Of a DNA stretch of 18,845 bases, positions 1 through 7,955 are shown piece after piece (the first letter of the stretch is position 1; each line of letters starts with the position of its first letter). Position numbers and translations under genes: made by a program. This DNA comes from Clostridiales bacterium (lineage in GTDB: Bacteria > Bacillota > Clostridia > Peptostreptococcales > NVVX01), in assembly GCA_021129785.1 (NCBI GenBank), contig JAJOKQ010000017.1, positions 1 through 18,845 of the forward strand, written 5' to 3'. Below the pieces are notes generated by a model. That model was not told the DNA's origin. It was given only the letters and a program-made list of their open reading frames with translations, and did not search any database.

Positions 1-1
1 A

Positions 2-193
2 ATAGGTTTATTAGTAGGATTAGCAGTAAGCATTTTTCAAGCAACTACACAAATTCAAGAGGCTACTTTAGCATTTATACCTAAAATAGTCGCTATACTA
101 GTGTCAATAGTGCTATTTGGTCCGTGGATGTTATCTGTAATAATTGACTTTACAACGGATTTGTTTGTGAACATAAATAACTTTGTGCAGTGA
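2..193 (+). CDS. fliQ: FliQ, flagellar export apparatus protein (3' part only)
   Basis: The window opens inside this gene; 63 codons and the TGA stop are visible. The readable protein begins IGLLVGLAVSIFQATTQIQE, which is the well-conserved middle of FliQ (the GLxVSIFQAxTQIxExTL block), and goes on with a second hydrophobic helix ending in a short polar tail. FliQ is normally about 89 residues with two membrane helices, so roughly the first 26 residues are missing at the window edge. FliQ assembles with FliP and FliR into the helical export gate at the centre of the flagellar basal body. Its position directly before fliR is the usual order. Family assignment is secure; only the start is unseen. 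Confidence 0.93.
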   Translation: MGLLVGLAVSIFQATTQIQEATLAFIPKIVAILVSIVLFGPWMLSVIIDFTTDLFVNINNFVQ

Positions 194-255
194 AGAAGCT
201 AAAAGGCTAGAAAAATATAGTACGAATATTTACAAAAAAAACTAAGAGTGGTGCT

Positions 256-1038
256 ATGGATTTATTAAATAACATTATATTACAAGATTTTGGCTTGTTT
301 CTTCTAATTCTAGTCAGAATTTCAGGAATATTTGTTACTGCTCCAATCTTTGCAAGCAGAAGCATCCCTTCTCTAGCGAAAATTGGACTATCAGCAATTA
401 TTTCTTTCATTTTACTACCTGTTTTAGGGCAAGGAATTGATATTGAATTCGACAATGCAATGCAAATTTTTATATATTCAATAAACGAATTCTTAATTGG
501 TATGATAATAGGATATGTTGCATTTGTTTATTTTTCAACATTATTTCTAGCAGGAACAATTATCGACACGCAAATGGGATTTGGTATGGTAACTGTAATG
601 GATCCTAATATGAATGTACAAGTCCCAGTTATGGGGAATTTTTTTAACAATCTAGTTTCCTTTATTTTTGTAGTGGTAAACGGGCACCATTTAATTATTA
701 GAGCATTAATTGGAAGTTATGATTTTTTGCCAATAGGGTTTGCGTTCTCAATTAGAACCACACTAGTAGGTCATTTGGTAAGGATGTTTGCACAGTTCTT
801 TATGTTGGCCGTACAATTTAGTGCACCAGTTTTAATCGCAATATTTTTAGCGAATATCCTTTTAGGAGTTTTAGCTAGAACTATGCCACAGATGAATGTT
901 TTTATTGTTGGGCTGCCTTTAAAAATAGCCGTAGGTATGGTGTTGTCAGTCATTATTATACAACATTTAGGACATTTCAGTGAAAAACTTTTTGAGTTAA
1001 TGTTTACTTCTATTTACGAAATGATAAGGCTACTTTAA
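256..1038 (+). CDS. fliR: FliR, flagellar export gate protein
   Basis: A 260-residue, strongly hydrophobic protein with about six predicted membrane segments. The N-terminal stretch with VRISGIFVTAPIFASRSIP and the NGHHLIIRAL motif near residue 145 are typical of FliR/SpaR/YscT. Length matches the family. FliR forms the export gate together with FliP and FliQ in the cytoplasmic membrane. The ATG at 256 fits the family N-terminus, but the ribosome-binding site is weak (AAGAG and GGTG just upstream). A 62-base gap separates it from fliQ, one of the longer gaps in the flagellar part. It is not fused to FlhB, which follows 13 bases later, unlike the fused FliR-FlhB known in some Clostridium species. 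Confidence 0.95.
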   Translation: MDLLNNIILQDFGLFLLILVRISGIFVTAPIFASRSIPSLAKIGLSAIISFILLPVLGQGIDIEFDNAMQIFIYSINEFLIGMIIGYVAFVYFSTLFLAGTIIDTQMGFGMVTVMDPNMNVQVPVMGNFFNNLVSFIFVVVNGHHLIIRALIGSYDFLPIGFAFSIRTTLVGHLVRMFAQFFMLAVQFSAPVLIAIFLANILLGVLARTMPQMNVFIVGLPLKIAVGMVLSVIIIQHLGHFSEKLFELMFTSIYEMIRLL

Positions 1039-1051
1039 AAGGGCTGATTAT

Positions 1052-2137
1052 ATGAAGCTTATTATTAATTTACAGTTATTTAATCAAGAAAAAACGGAAA
1101 AGCATACGCAAAAGAAAATGCGTGAGTCAAGAGAAAAGGGTCAAGTTTTGCAAAGCAAGGAAGTTAATTCAGCTTTACTGCTATTAACTTCATTTGTTAC
1201 TTTGAGTGTCTTATCTAGGCATCTTGGAAGCACCTTGCTTAGTGGAACATATTTCATATATAATGAATATTTGAATCATGATTTAGTGTTTACTATTTCA
1301 AACATTAATAGACTAACTAAGATTGCTGCATATAATTTATTGATGATTTTTGCACCGCTAGCTGGCATGACTTTGGTAATAGGTTTGTTGATAAGCTATA
1401 TGCAAGTTGGGTTTTTATTTACAACTAAAAAACTAGAAGTAAAACTTAGCAGATTAAATCCAATCGAAGGATTTAAGCGAATGTTCTCCTTGAAATCACT
1501 TGTAGAGCTAGTGAAATCATTTGTTAAAATTATACTGATTGGTTATGTTGTTTATAGCTATATGAGAAATCATATGGTAAGTATAACTAACACTGTTGCT
1601 ATGGAAACAGAATCAATTATTTCGGTTTTGAATAGTTTTGCAATAAGCATAGGGGTTCGTGTAAGTGCGGTACTAATTATACTCGCTATACTTGACTACG
1701 CATATCAAAGATATGAGTATTACAAAGGTCTAAAAATGTCAAAACAAGAAGTGAAAGAAGAGTTTAAGCAAACAGAAGGTAACCCGCAAATAAAATCTAA
1801 AATAAAAGAAAAACAACGACAAATGTCTATGATGAGAATGATGCAAGATGTTCCAAAAGCAGATGTAATAATTACTAACCCGACACATATTGCCATAGCA
1901 ATTCAATATGACTCATCAAAATCAGTTGCACCTAAACTCTTAGCTAAAGGGCAAGAATTTGTAGCTAAAAAAATAAGAGATGTAGCTAGTGAGCATGATA
2001 TCCCAATTGTAGAAAACAAAAAGTTGGCAAGAACTATGTATGAGATAGTTGAAGTTGGTGACTTCATACCGCAAGACCTATATCAACCTGTTGCTGAAAT
2101 ATTGGCATATATTTATCAAACTAATAACAAAAAATAA
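1052..2137 (+). CDS. flhB: FlhB, export substrate-specificity switch protein
   Basis: A 361-residue protein with the family layout: a short N-terminus containing EKTEKHTQKKMRESREKGQV, four membrane segments in residues about 35-215, a charged linker, and a C-terminal cytoplasmic domain. The self-cleavage motif NPTH is intact at residues 276-279. Cleavage between N and P is the known step that switches export from rod/hook to filament substrates. Length is normal for FlhB. The gene starts 13 bases after fliR with only a modest Shine-Dalgarno sequence (AAAAGGG) and ends 12 bases before flhA, as expected for one transcript. All key residues are present, so it should be a working switch protein. 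Confidence 0.96.
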   Translation: MKLIINLQLFNQEKTEKHTQKKMRESREKGQVLQSKEVNSALLLLTSFVTLSVLSRHLGSTLLSGTYFIYNEYLNHDLVFTISNINRLTKIAAYNLLMIFAPLAGMTLVIGLLISYMQVGFLFTTKKLEVKLSRLNPIEGFKRMFSLKSLVELVKSFVKIILIGYVVYSYMRNHMVSITNTVAMETESIISVLNSFAISIGVRVSAVLIILAILDYAYQRYEYYKGLKMSKQEVKEEFKQTEGNPQIKSKIKEKQRQMSMMRMMQDVPKADVIITNPTHIAIAIQYDSSKSVAPKLLAKGQEFVAKKIRDVASEHDIPIVENKKLARTMYEIVEVGDFIPQDLYQPVAEILAYIYQTNNKK

Positions 2138-2149
2138 GGATGAATTAAT

Positions 2150-4177
2150 ATGAAATTTGGAGACATAGTTGTTGCTCTAGCAATCATTTCAATAGTATTT
2201 ATAATAATTTTATCGATACCTTTAGTACTTGTAGATATCTTACTTAGTTTAAATATTTCTTTATCATTGTTGATTATTTTGATTGCTATGTATGTTAAAG
2301 AACCATTGCAATTTTCAATATTTCCATCATTACTATTAGTTACTACCCTATTTCGCCTAGGGCTTAACATTACAACAACAAGAAACATATTAGGTAAAGG
2401 TGAAACAGGTGAATTAATAGCTGCATTTGGTGATTTTGTAATGCAAGGAAATGCTATAGTTGGATTTATTGTATTTTTAATTATTGTTATTATTCAATTT
2501 TTAGTTATTACAAAAGGTTCCGAAAGAGTTGCAGAAGTAGCTGCAAGATTTACACTAGATGCAATGCCAGGAAAACAAATGGCAATTGATGCTGACTTAA
2601 ATGCAGGTTTGCTTACTGATGATGAAGCAAGAATAAGAAGAAAAAATGTCCAAAGAGAAGCTGATTTTTATGGAGCTATGGACGGAGCTAGTAAGTTTGT
2701 TAAAGGTGATGCTATTGCAGCAATTATAATAACGATGATTAATATACTTGCTGGATTTGTGATAGGTATGACAATGGGAGGTTTAGGCTTTGGAGAAGCG
2801 CTACAGAAATACACTCTGTTAACAGTAGGAGATGGGCTTGTAAGTCAGATACCTGCACTTTTAATTTCTACTGCAGCAGGGATTGTTGTAACAAGGGCTG
2901 CTTCAGATGAAAACTTGGGAACAGACTTGTTTTATCAATTATTTAATAACCCTAAGGTAATGTTTATTATCTCTGGATTGTTAGTATTCTTAGCGATTAC
3001 ACCACTACCGACACTTCTTTTTTTTATTTTAGCTTTCGTTTTCTTTTACATAGGAATTACGCTGAGAAGTTCAATTAAAAAAATAGAAGATGAAGATGAA
3101 CCAGATCTAATTGATGAAGAAGCACAAGATCTTAGAAAACCCGAAAATGTTATGCCACTACTAAATGTTGACCCTATTGAGCTAGAGTTTGGGTATGGTA
3201 TAATTCCTCTTGCAGATGCAAGTCAGGGAGGAGATTTATTTGATAGACTAGTTATGATAAGAAGGCAATGTGCACTAGAACTTGGAATCATCGTACCTAT
3301 TATAAGATTAAGAGACAATATACAACTAGAGCCAAATCAATATATAATTAAGATAAATGGAATAGAAATAAGCAAAAGTGAAATTATGTTTGACCACTAT
3401 ATGGCAATGAATCCAGGCGGAGCTAACGATGCCATTGAGGGGATAGATACAACTGAACCTGCATTTAATTTACCAGCTAAATGGATTAATGAGCAAGAAA
3501 GAGAAAAAGCAGAGATTTTAGGATATACTGTCGTAGATCCACCTTCTGTTATTGCAACACATTTAACTGAAACTATTAAAAGACATTCTTTTGAATTATT
3601 AAGTAGACAGGAAGTCAAAAAATTAATTGATAATATTAAAGAAACTCAATCCACTTTAGTAGAGGAACTTATACCTAACCAAATGACGATTGGAGAAATA
3701 CAGAAAGTGCTTAAGAACTTATTAAAAGAAGGAGTTTCAATAAGAAATATGGGCACAATCCTAGAAGCTTTAGCTGATCACGCTAGCTTAACTAGAGATA
3801 CAGACATGCTTACAGAATATGCAAGGCAATCGCTAGCAAGATTTATTTCAAAGCAGTTTATTACTACATATCCTGCTAAAGTGATTACTGTTGATAAGAG
3901 CTTAGAACAAAGAATTATTGATTCGATACAACAAACCGATAGAGGAAATTATGTTTCCATGGATCCTGAAATATTACAGGCGCTTCTAGCGAGTTTATCT
4001 GGGTTGATTCAAAAACTGCTATCTTTAGGTGAACAGCCTATAGTAATAACAGCACCAATTGTCAGACTATATTTTAAAAGATTGAGCGAGCAATTAGCGC
4101 CAGATTTAATCGTTCTTTCATACAATGAAATAGATGCATCTGTTGAAATTGATTCAATAGGGATGGTGAGCATATAA
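2150..4177 (+). CDS. flhA: FlhA, flagellar export gate platform
   Basis: A 675-residue protein of normal FlhA length. Residues 1 to about 305 hold roughly eight membrane segments, and the rest is the cytoplasmic domain that forms a nonameric ring and docks chaperone-substrate complexes. The FHIPEP family signature is clear around residues 139-175, including ADLNAGLLTDDEARIRR from residue 148 and then READFYGAMDGASKFVKGD. AAGGAT lies just before the ATG at 2150. The stop TAA shares its final base with the ATG of flhF (TAATG), so the two are probably translationally coupled. Nothing is missing or truncated. Confidence 0.97.
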   Translation: MKFGDIVVALAIISIVFIIILSIPLVLVDILLSLNISLSLLIILIAMYVKEPLQFSIFPSLLLVTTLFRLGLNITTTRNILGKGETGELIAAFGDFVMQGNAIVGFIVFLIIVIIQFLVITKGSERVAEVAARFTLDAMPGKQMAIDADLNAGLLTDDEARIRRKNVQREADFYGAMDGASKFVKGDAIAAIIITMINILAGFVIGMTMGGLGFGEALQKYTLLTVGDGLVSQIPALLISTAAGIVVTRAASDENLGTDLFYQLFNNPKVMFIISGLLVFLAITPLPTLLFFILAFVFFYIGITLRSSIKKIEDEDEPDLIDEEAQDLRKPENVMPLLNVDPIELEFGYGIIPLADASQGGDLFDRLVMIRRQCALELGIIVPIIRLRDNIQLEPNQYIIKINGIEISKSEIMFDHYMAMNPGGANDAIEGIDTTEPAFNLPAKWINEQEREKAEILGYTVVDPPSVIATHLTETIKRHSFELLSRQEVKKLIDNIKETQSTLVEELIPNQMTIGEIQKVLKNLLKEGVSIRNMGTILEALADHASLTRDTDMLTEYARQSLARFISKQFITTYPAKVITVDKSLEQRIIDSIQQTDRGNYVSMDPEILQALLASLSGLIQKLLSLGEQPIVITAPIVRLYFKRLSEQLAPDLIVLSYNEIDASVEIDSIGMVSI

Positions 4178-5322
4178 TGAAAGTGAAAAGATTTTGTGCG
4201 CCTAACAATTACGAAGCAATGGCACAAGTGAAAACAGAACTAGGTGCAGAAGCCATAATTTTACATCAACGAAAAGTTAAACCTAAAGGCATTTTTGGCT
4301 TTTTTAGAAAAGCTCATATTGAAGTTGTAGCTGCAGTTGAAGAAACGCCTGTGAGACGAAATAGAATCGTCGAAACACAAAAACCGACCAATACATATCC
4401 TGTTAAGACTACTAATGTAACGAGTTCAAGTACGGGTGTTTCTACTCAGATTAAAGAACTGAAGGATATGCTTAAAGTTATTGTAGATAAAACAAACAGA
4501 GACTTATTGCCTGATATTGTTAAAAACAGCAATAACCCTAAAATCGTTGATATATACAATAAGCTAGCAAATCAGAATGTTGAGGAAGCCATAGCTGATA
4601 AAATACTAGAAGAACTAGTTAATGTTAGCAAAAAAGAACTAGATTCTAAGCGTGTTGAAGAATTATTTAGTGAAAAATTGAGAGAGTTTCTGTTGGACTG
4701 TGTTAGTATAGACAATCATGATGTGACCCCTAAAATCATTTTTTTTGTAGGCCCTACAGGAGTAGGAAAAACAACGACAATAGCAAAGCTAGCTGCAAAA
4801 TACTCGCTAGAAGAGGGGAAAAGTGTGGGACTAATTAGTGCGGACACATATCGTATAGCAGCAGTCGAACAGTTGAAAATTTATTCGGACATTCTAAATA
4901 TACCTCTAGAAATTATATATAATTCATCTGAAATTGATAAGTCTCTTGAACGGTTGAATAAAAATGACATTATTATGGTGGATACCGCTGGACGAAATCA
5001 TAACAATGATAAGCAAGTTTCGGAACTAAAAAACTTATTAAATGAAGTGAAAGAAAAAGATATATATCTTACCTTAAGCTGTACGTCGAGCAATAATGAT
5101 TTGAAAGAAATAATTAATGCTTATGATTTTATAAGTGATTTTAAAATTATTCTAACAAAAATTGACGAAGCAAGTACTTATGGAGCTATTCTTAATATTG
5201 CTACGTATACACATAAACAACTTTCATATATTACTACTGGGCAAAGTGTACCAGATGATATTGAAATTGTCACTATTGATAGAATAATAGCCCTTCTAAC
5301 AAGGGGGAGTGGAGATGAATGA
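4177..5322 (+). CDS. flhF: FlhF, SRP-type GTPase for flagellar placement
   Basis: A 381-residue SRP54/FtsY-type GTPase. The N-terminal basic region has the FlhF-type start MKVKRFCAPNNYEAM and the GIFGFFRK element. A low-conservation linker follows, then the NG domain: P-loop GPTGVGKT at residues 192-199, DTAGR at 269-273 and the guanine-specificity motif TKID at 327-330. In well-studied bacteria FlhF recruits the first basal-body parts and, with FlhG, sets the position and number of flagella. The start overlaps the flhA stop by one base, and the end overlaps flhG by a few bases, so flhA-flhF-flhG look translationally coupled. All nucleotide-binding motifs are intact. Confidence 0.95.
   Translation: MKVKRFCAPNNYEAMAQVKTELGAEAIILHQRKVKPKGIFGFFRKAHIEVVAAVEETPVRRNRIVETQKPTNTYPVKTTNVTSSSTGVSTQIKELKDMLKVIVDKTNRDLLPDIVKNSNNPKIVDIYNKLANQNVEEAIADKILEELVNVSKKELDSKRVEELFSEKLREFLLDCVSIDNHDVTPKIIFFVGPTGVGKTTTIAKLAAKYSLEEGKSVGLISADTYRIAAVEQLKIYSDILNIPLEIIYNSSEIDKSLERLNKNDIIMVDTAGRNHNNDKQVSELKNLLNEVKEKDIYLTLSCTSSNNDLKEIINAYDFISDFKIILTKIDEASTYGAILNIATYTHKQLSYITTGQSVPDDIEIVTIDRIIALLTRGSGDE
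5301..5309 (+). promoter_or_regulatory. Ribosome-binding site that fixes the flhG start
   Basis: AAGGGGGAG, inside the 3' end of flhF, lies five bases before the ATG at 5315. A longer reading from GTG at 5309 would place the start codon inside this Shine-Dalgarno element, so the ATG at 5315 is preferred. Confidence 0.75.
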
Positions 5323-6208
5323 CCAAGCTACAAAATTGAGAGAGCTAATTAGTGCAAAAAAAATGTTTGAGGTTAGTAAAAAGAACCAAGTAGACATAAA
5401 CACTCACCAAGCTAGGACTATTTGTATTACTAGTGGAAAAGGGGGAGTCGGGAAAACAAACTTTACAGTTAACTTAGCGATTGCTCTTAGTAAGTATAAT
5501 CTCAAAGTTGTAATTCTGGATGCGGATTTAGGATTATCGAATGTAGATGTGACACTGGGAATATTATCGAAATACAACTTACTAGATTTGATTAACAACA
5601 ATATGAGTGTTTTAGATATTATGACTGATGGACCAAATGGAATTAAAATAATATCTGGAGGTTCGGGTATTTCAGAACTAGTTAACTTAAATCAACATGA
5701 TGTAAATAAACTAATTAGTAAAATAGAAACGATAAATGATTATGCTGATCTTATTTTAATTGATACGGGTGCAGGTCTTTCAAACTCAGTAATATCATTT
5801 GCACTGGCAGCTGAAGAAATTATTGTAGTCGCAACTCCAGAACCACCTTCTATAACGGATGCCTACGCGATGATAAAAACTATAAAAAAAAGAGACAAAA
5901 ATAAAAGGATTAGAATTGCGATCAATCGTGCGGATAGTGAAAGTGAAGGAAAAATTGCTTTTAATAAATTAAAGTATGCATGTGAACGATTTTTAACTAG
6001 TAGCATTGAAAAATTAGGGATTATGCACGAAGATCCAATAGTCAGCAGATCAGTTAAATTGCAGAAACCGCTAATTTTGCAATATCCAAATAGTTTAATG
6101 AGTAAAAACATAGAGTGTATTGCTTCAAAGTTACTAAACAAATCAAGCATAAATTATGAAAAAGATAGAGAGAACTTTTTTTCAAGAGTCGTAAAATTAT
6201 TCAAGTAG
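5315..6208 (+). CDS. flhG: FlhG (YlxH), MinD-type ATPase partner of FlhF
   Basis: A 297-residue ParA/MinD-family ATPase when started at the ATG at 5315, supported by the upstream AAGGGGGAG. The extreme N-terminus, MNDQATKLREL, carries the DQAxxLR motif (residues 3-9) known in FlhG to stimulate the GTPase of FlhF. The deviant Walker A KGGVGKT is at residues 42-48, the DADLGLSNVD switch element starts at 69, and the Walker B-type DTGAG is at 150-154. FlhG limits flagellar number through ATP-dependent membrane association and its action on FlhF. It overlaps the end of flhF, and the PilZ gene follows nine bases later behind a strong AGGAGG. Function is secure by motif and position. Confidence 0.94.
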   Translation: MNDQATKLRELISAKKMFEVSKKNQVDINTHQARTICITSGKGGVGKTNFTVNLAIALSKYNLKVVILDADLGLSNVDVTLGILSKYNLLDLINNNMSVLDIMTDGPNGIKIISGGSGISELVNLNQHDVNKLISKIETINDYADLILIDTGAGLSNSVISFALAAEEIIVVATPEPPSITDAYAMIKTIKKRDKNKRIRIAINRADSESEGKIAFNKLKYACERFLTSSIEKLGIMHEDPIVSRSVKLQKPLILQYPNSLMSKNIECIASKLLNKSSINYEKDRENFFSRVVKLFK

Positions 6209-6217
6209 GAGGTTTAT

Positions 6218-6868
6218 ATGGGTATAATTTCTGAACTAAAAATTGGAATCAAGCTTGAGATTGCTCAGATCAGTGATAAAAACTATAATAATAAACAAAT
6301 TATTACTTCGCAGCTGATAGATAAGAACGAAGAATTCTTGTTTATTTCTCAACCAATGTTTAAAGGGATGGCGTATCATCTATATGTAACGGACAAAATA
6401 AAAATAATTTTTAATGATAAAGATAAAGGAACTTTTCATATAATTGCCGAAGTAATAAGTAAGAAAACTAATAAAATCACAATTTACGGAGTTAAGCCGA
6501 TTGGAGAACCTGTTACAGTACAAAGAAGAGAATATTTTAGGATTGACATGCTTAAAAATGTAACTATTAGAGAAAAAGATGCTACTAGAGAGCTCGATTG
6601 TTTTTCTAAAAATATTAGTGGCGGTGGAGTAAAGATTATTTGCAGAAAAAAAATAGATGTAGGTAGTATTATCAATATCAAGCTACATTTTAAAGAAGGT
6701 GTAATGATAACGACTCAAGGAAAAGTAAAAAAATCAATTAAGCTTCAGGAGGATAATAGGTATGAGCTTAGTATTGAATTTGTAAATTTACGAGAAGGAA
6801 CAAGAAACAGAATTATTTCTTTCATTTTCGAGCACCAAAGACTATTAAGAAAAAGAGGATTGATTTAA
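6218..6868 (+). CDS. YcgR-type PilZ-domain protein (c-di-GMP receptor)
   Basis: A 216-residue, two-domain protein. The first ~95 residues look like the YcgR-type N-terminal beta-barrel domain, and the second half is a PilZ domain. Both c-di-GMP binding motifs are visible: the arginine motif RREYFR at residues 103-108 and NxSxxG (N132-I-S134-G-G-G137). Proteins of this layout (YcgR in enterics, YpfA/MotI in B. subtilis) bind c-di-GMP and slow or disengage the flagellar motor. AGGAGG lies upstream of the ATG. The gene ends exactly where cheB begins (TAAATG), placing a second-messenger sensor inside the motility/chemotaxis transcript. Binding residues are intact, so an active receptor is likely; its motor target is inference. 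Confidence 0.9.
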   Translation: MGIISELKIGIKLEIAQISDKNYNNKQIITSQLIDKNEEFLFISQPMFKGMAYHLYVTDKIKIIFNDKDKGTFHIIAEVISKKTNKITIYGVKPIGEPVTVQRREYFRIDMLKNVTIREKDATRELDCFSKNISGGGVKIICRKKIDVGSIINIKLHFKEGVMITTQGKVKKSIKLQEDNRYELSIEFVNLREGTRNRIISFIFEHQRLLRKRGLI

Positions 6869-7951
6869 ATGGATGAAACGAAAAAAACGATTAATCTTTT
6901 AATAGTAGAAGATTCCGCCTTTATGAGGAAAGTGTTAACAGATATATTTGAAGATGACTCTAGAATTAAGGTAATTGGACATGCGAGAAATGGTAAAGAA
7001 GGTATAGAAAAGGTAATAGAGATTAAACCAGATATTGTAACTATGGATGTAGAAATGCCAATTATGAATGGAATTGATGCTTTAAGAGAAATTATGAAGA
7101 AAGCTCCACTCCCTGTTGTAATGCTAAGTTCACATACAGCAGAAGGTGCAGAAGCTACAATACAAGCTCTAGAATTAGGAGCAGTAAATTTCGTTCAAAA
7201 ACCGTCTAGTGCTTTAATGATTAACCCAAAAGAACTCAAGGAAAAGTTGGTTGATAAAATACTTGAGGCTTCAAAAGCAAAGTTATTTCATACAATAGTG
7301 AAAAAAAGCCCTACTAGAAAAACTGTGCTCAAGCAAAGAAGTAAAATAAAGACAAAAAAATATACTAATTACAGTGGAACACTTGTAGCTATAGGCACTT
7401 CTACAGGAGGGCCAAGAGCATTGCAGCATTTGTTACCAGAATTCCCAGCTAGTTTTCCTGTTCCTTTGTTGATTGTTCAACATATGCCAAAAGGATTTAC
7501 AAAATCATTAGCAAATAGGCTTGACAGTTGTTCTAATATCAGAGTTAAAGAGGCTGAAGATGGTGAGGCAATAAAAAAAGGGTGTGCTTACATTGCACCA
7601 GGAGATTATCATCTTGAAATTAAATTAAGTAATGAAAAGGAGTTGGTTGTTTCACTGACTAAAGGGGACGAAGTCTCGGGGCACCGCCCATCTGTCGACG
7701 TAATGTTTAGTTCGCTTTCTGAATTTAAGGATTTGAATACTATTGGAGTTATTATGACTGGAATGGGTGCAGACGGTGCAAAAGGGTTAAAAAGTTTAAA
7801 AAAGATTAAAAAGTCTTATGTAATTGCACAAGACGAAAGTAGTTGCGTAGTGTTTGGTATGCCAAAAAGTGCAATACAGCTTGGTGCGGTTGACGAAATT
7901 GTACCGTTATCAGAAATAACAAGTGCTATACTAAATAAGTTGGAGGTGTAA
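6869..7951 (+). CDS. cheB: CheB, receptor methylesterase with receiver domain
   Basis: A 360-residue response regulator. Residues about 8-130 form a receiver domain with the phospho-acceptor D60 in the sequence VTMDVEMPIMNG and an acidic pair (E, D) near residue 15. After a basic linker, the C-terminal methylesterase domain shows the catalytic serine S178 in GTSTGG, the histidine H205 in VQHMPKGFT, and D302 in GMGADGAKG, the full Ser-His-Asp triad. CheB removes methyl groups from (and deamidates) chemoreceptors when phosphorylated by CheA. It starts directly at the end of the PilZ gene with AGAGGA inside that gene, and its TAA overlaps an out-of-frame ATG before cheA. Confidence 0.96.
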   Translation: MDETKKTINLLIVEDSAFMRKVLTDIFEDDSRIKVIGHARNGKEGIEKVIEIKPDIVTMDVEMPIMNGIDALREIMKKAPLPVVMLSSHTAEGAEATIQALELGAVNFVQKPSSALMINPKELKEKLVDKILEASKAKLFHTIVKKSPTRKTVLKQRSKIKTKKYTNYSGTLVAIGTSTGGPRALQHLLPEFPASFPVPLLIVQHMPKGFTKSLANRLDSCSNIRVKEAEDGEAIKKGCAYIAPGDYHLEIKLSNEKELVVSLTKGDEVSGHRPSVDVMFSSLSEFKDLNTIGVIMTGMGADGAKGLKSLKKIKKSYVIAQDESSCVVFGMPKSAIQLGAVDEIVPLSEITSAILNKLEV

Positions 7952-7955
7952 TGTT

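Noticed and set aside
194..255. Possible regulatory element or small gene between fliQ and fliR
   Set aside because: Only short AT-rich partial repeats and no ORF or promoter that I could support.
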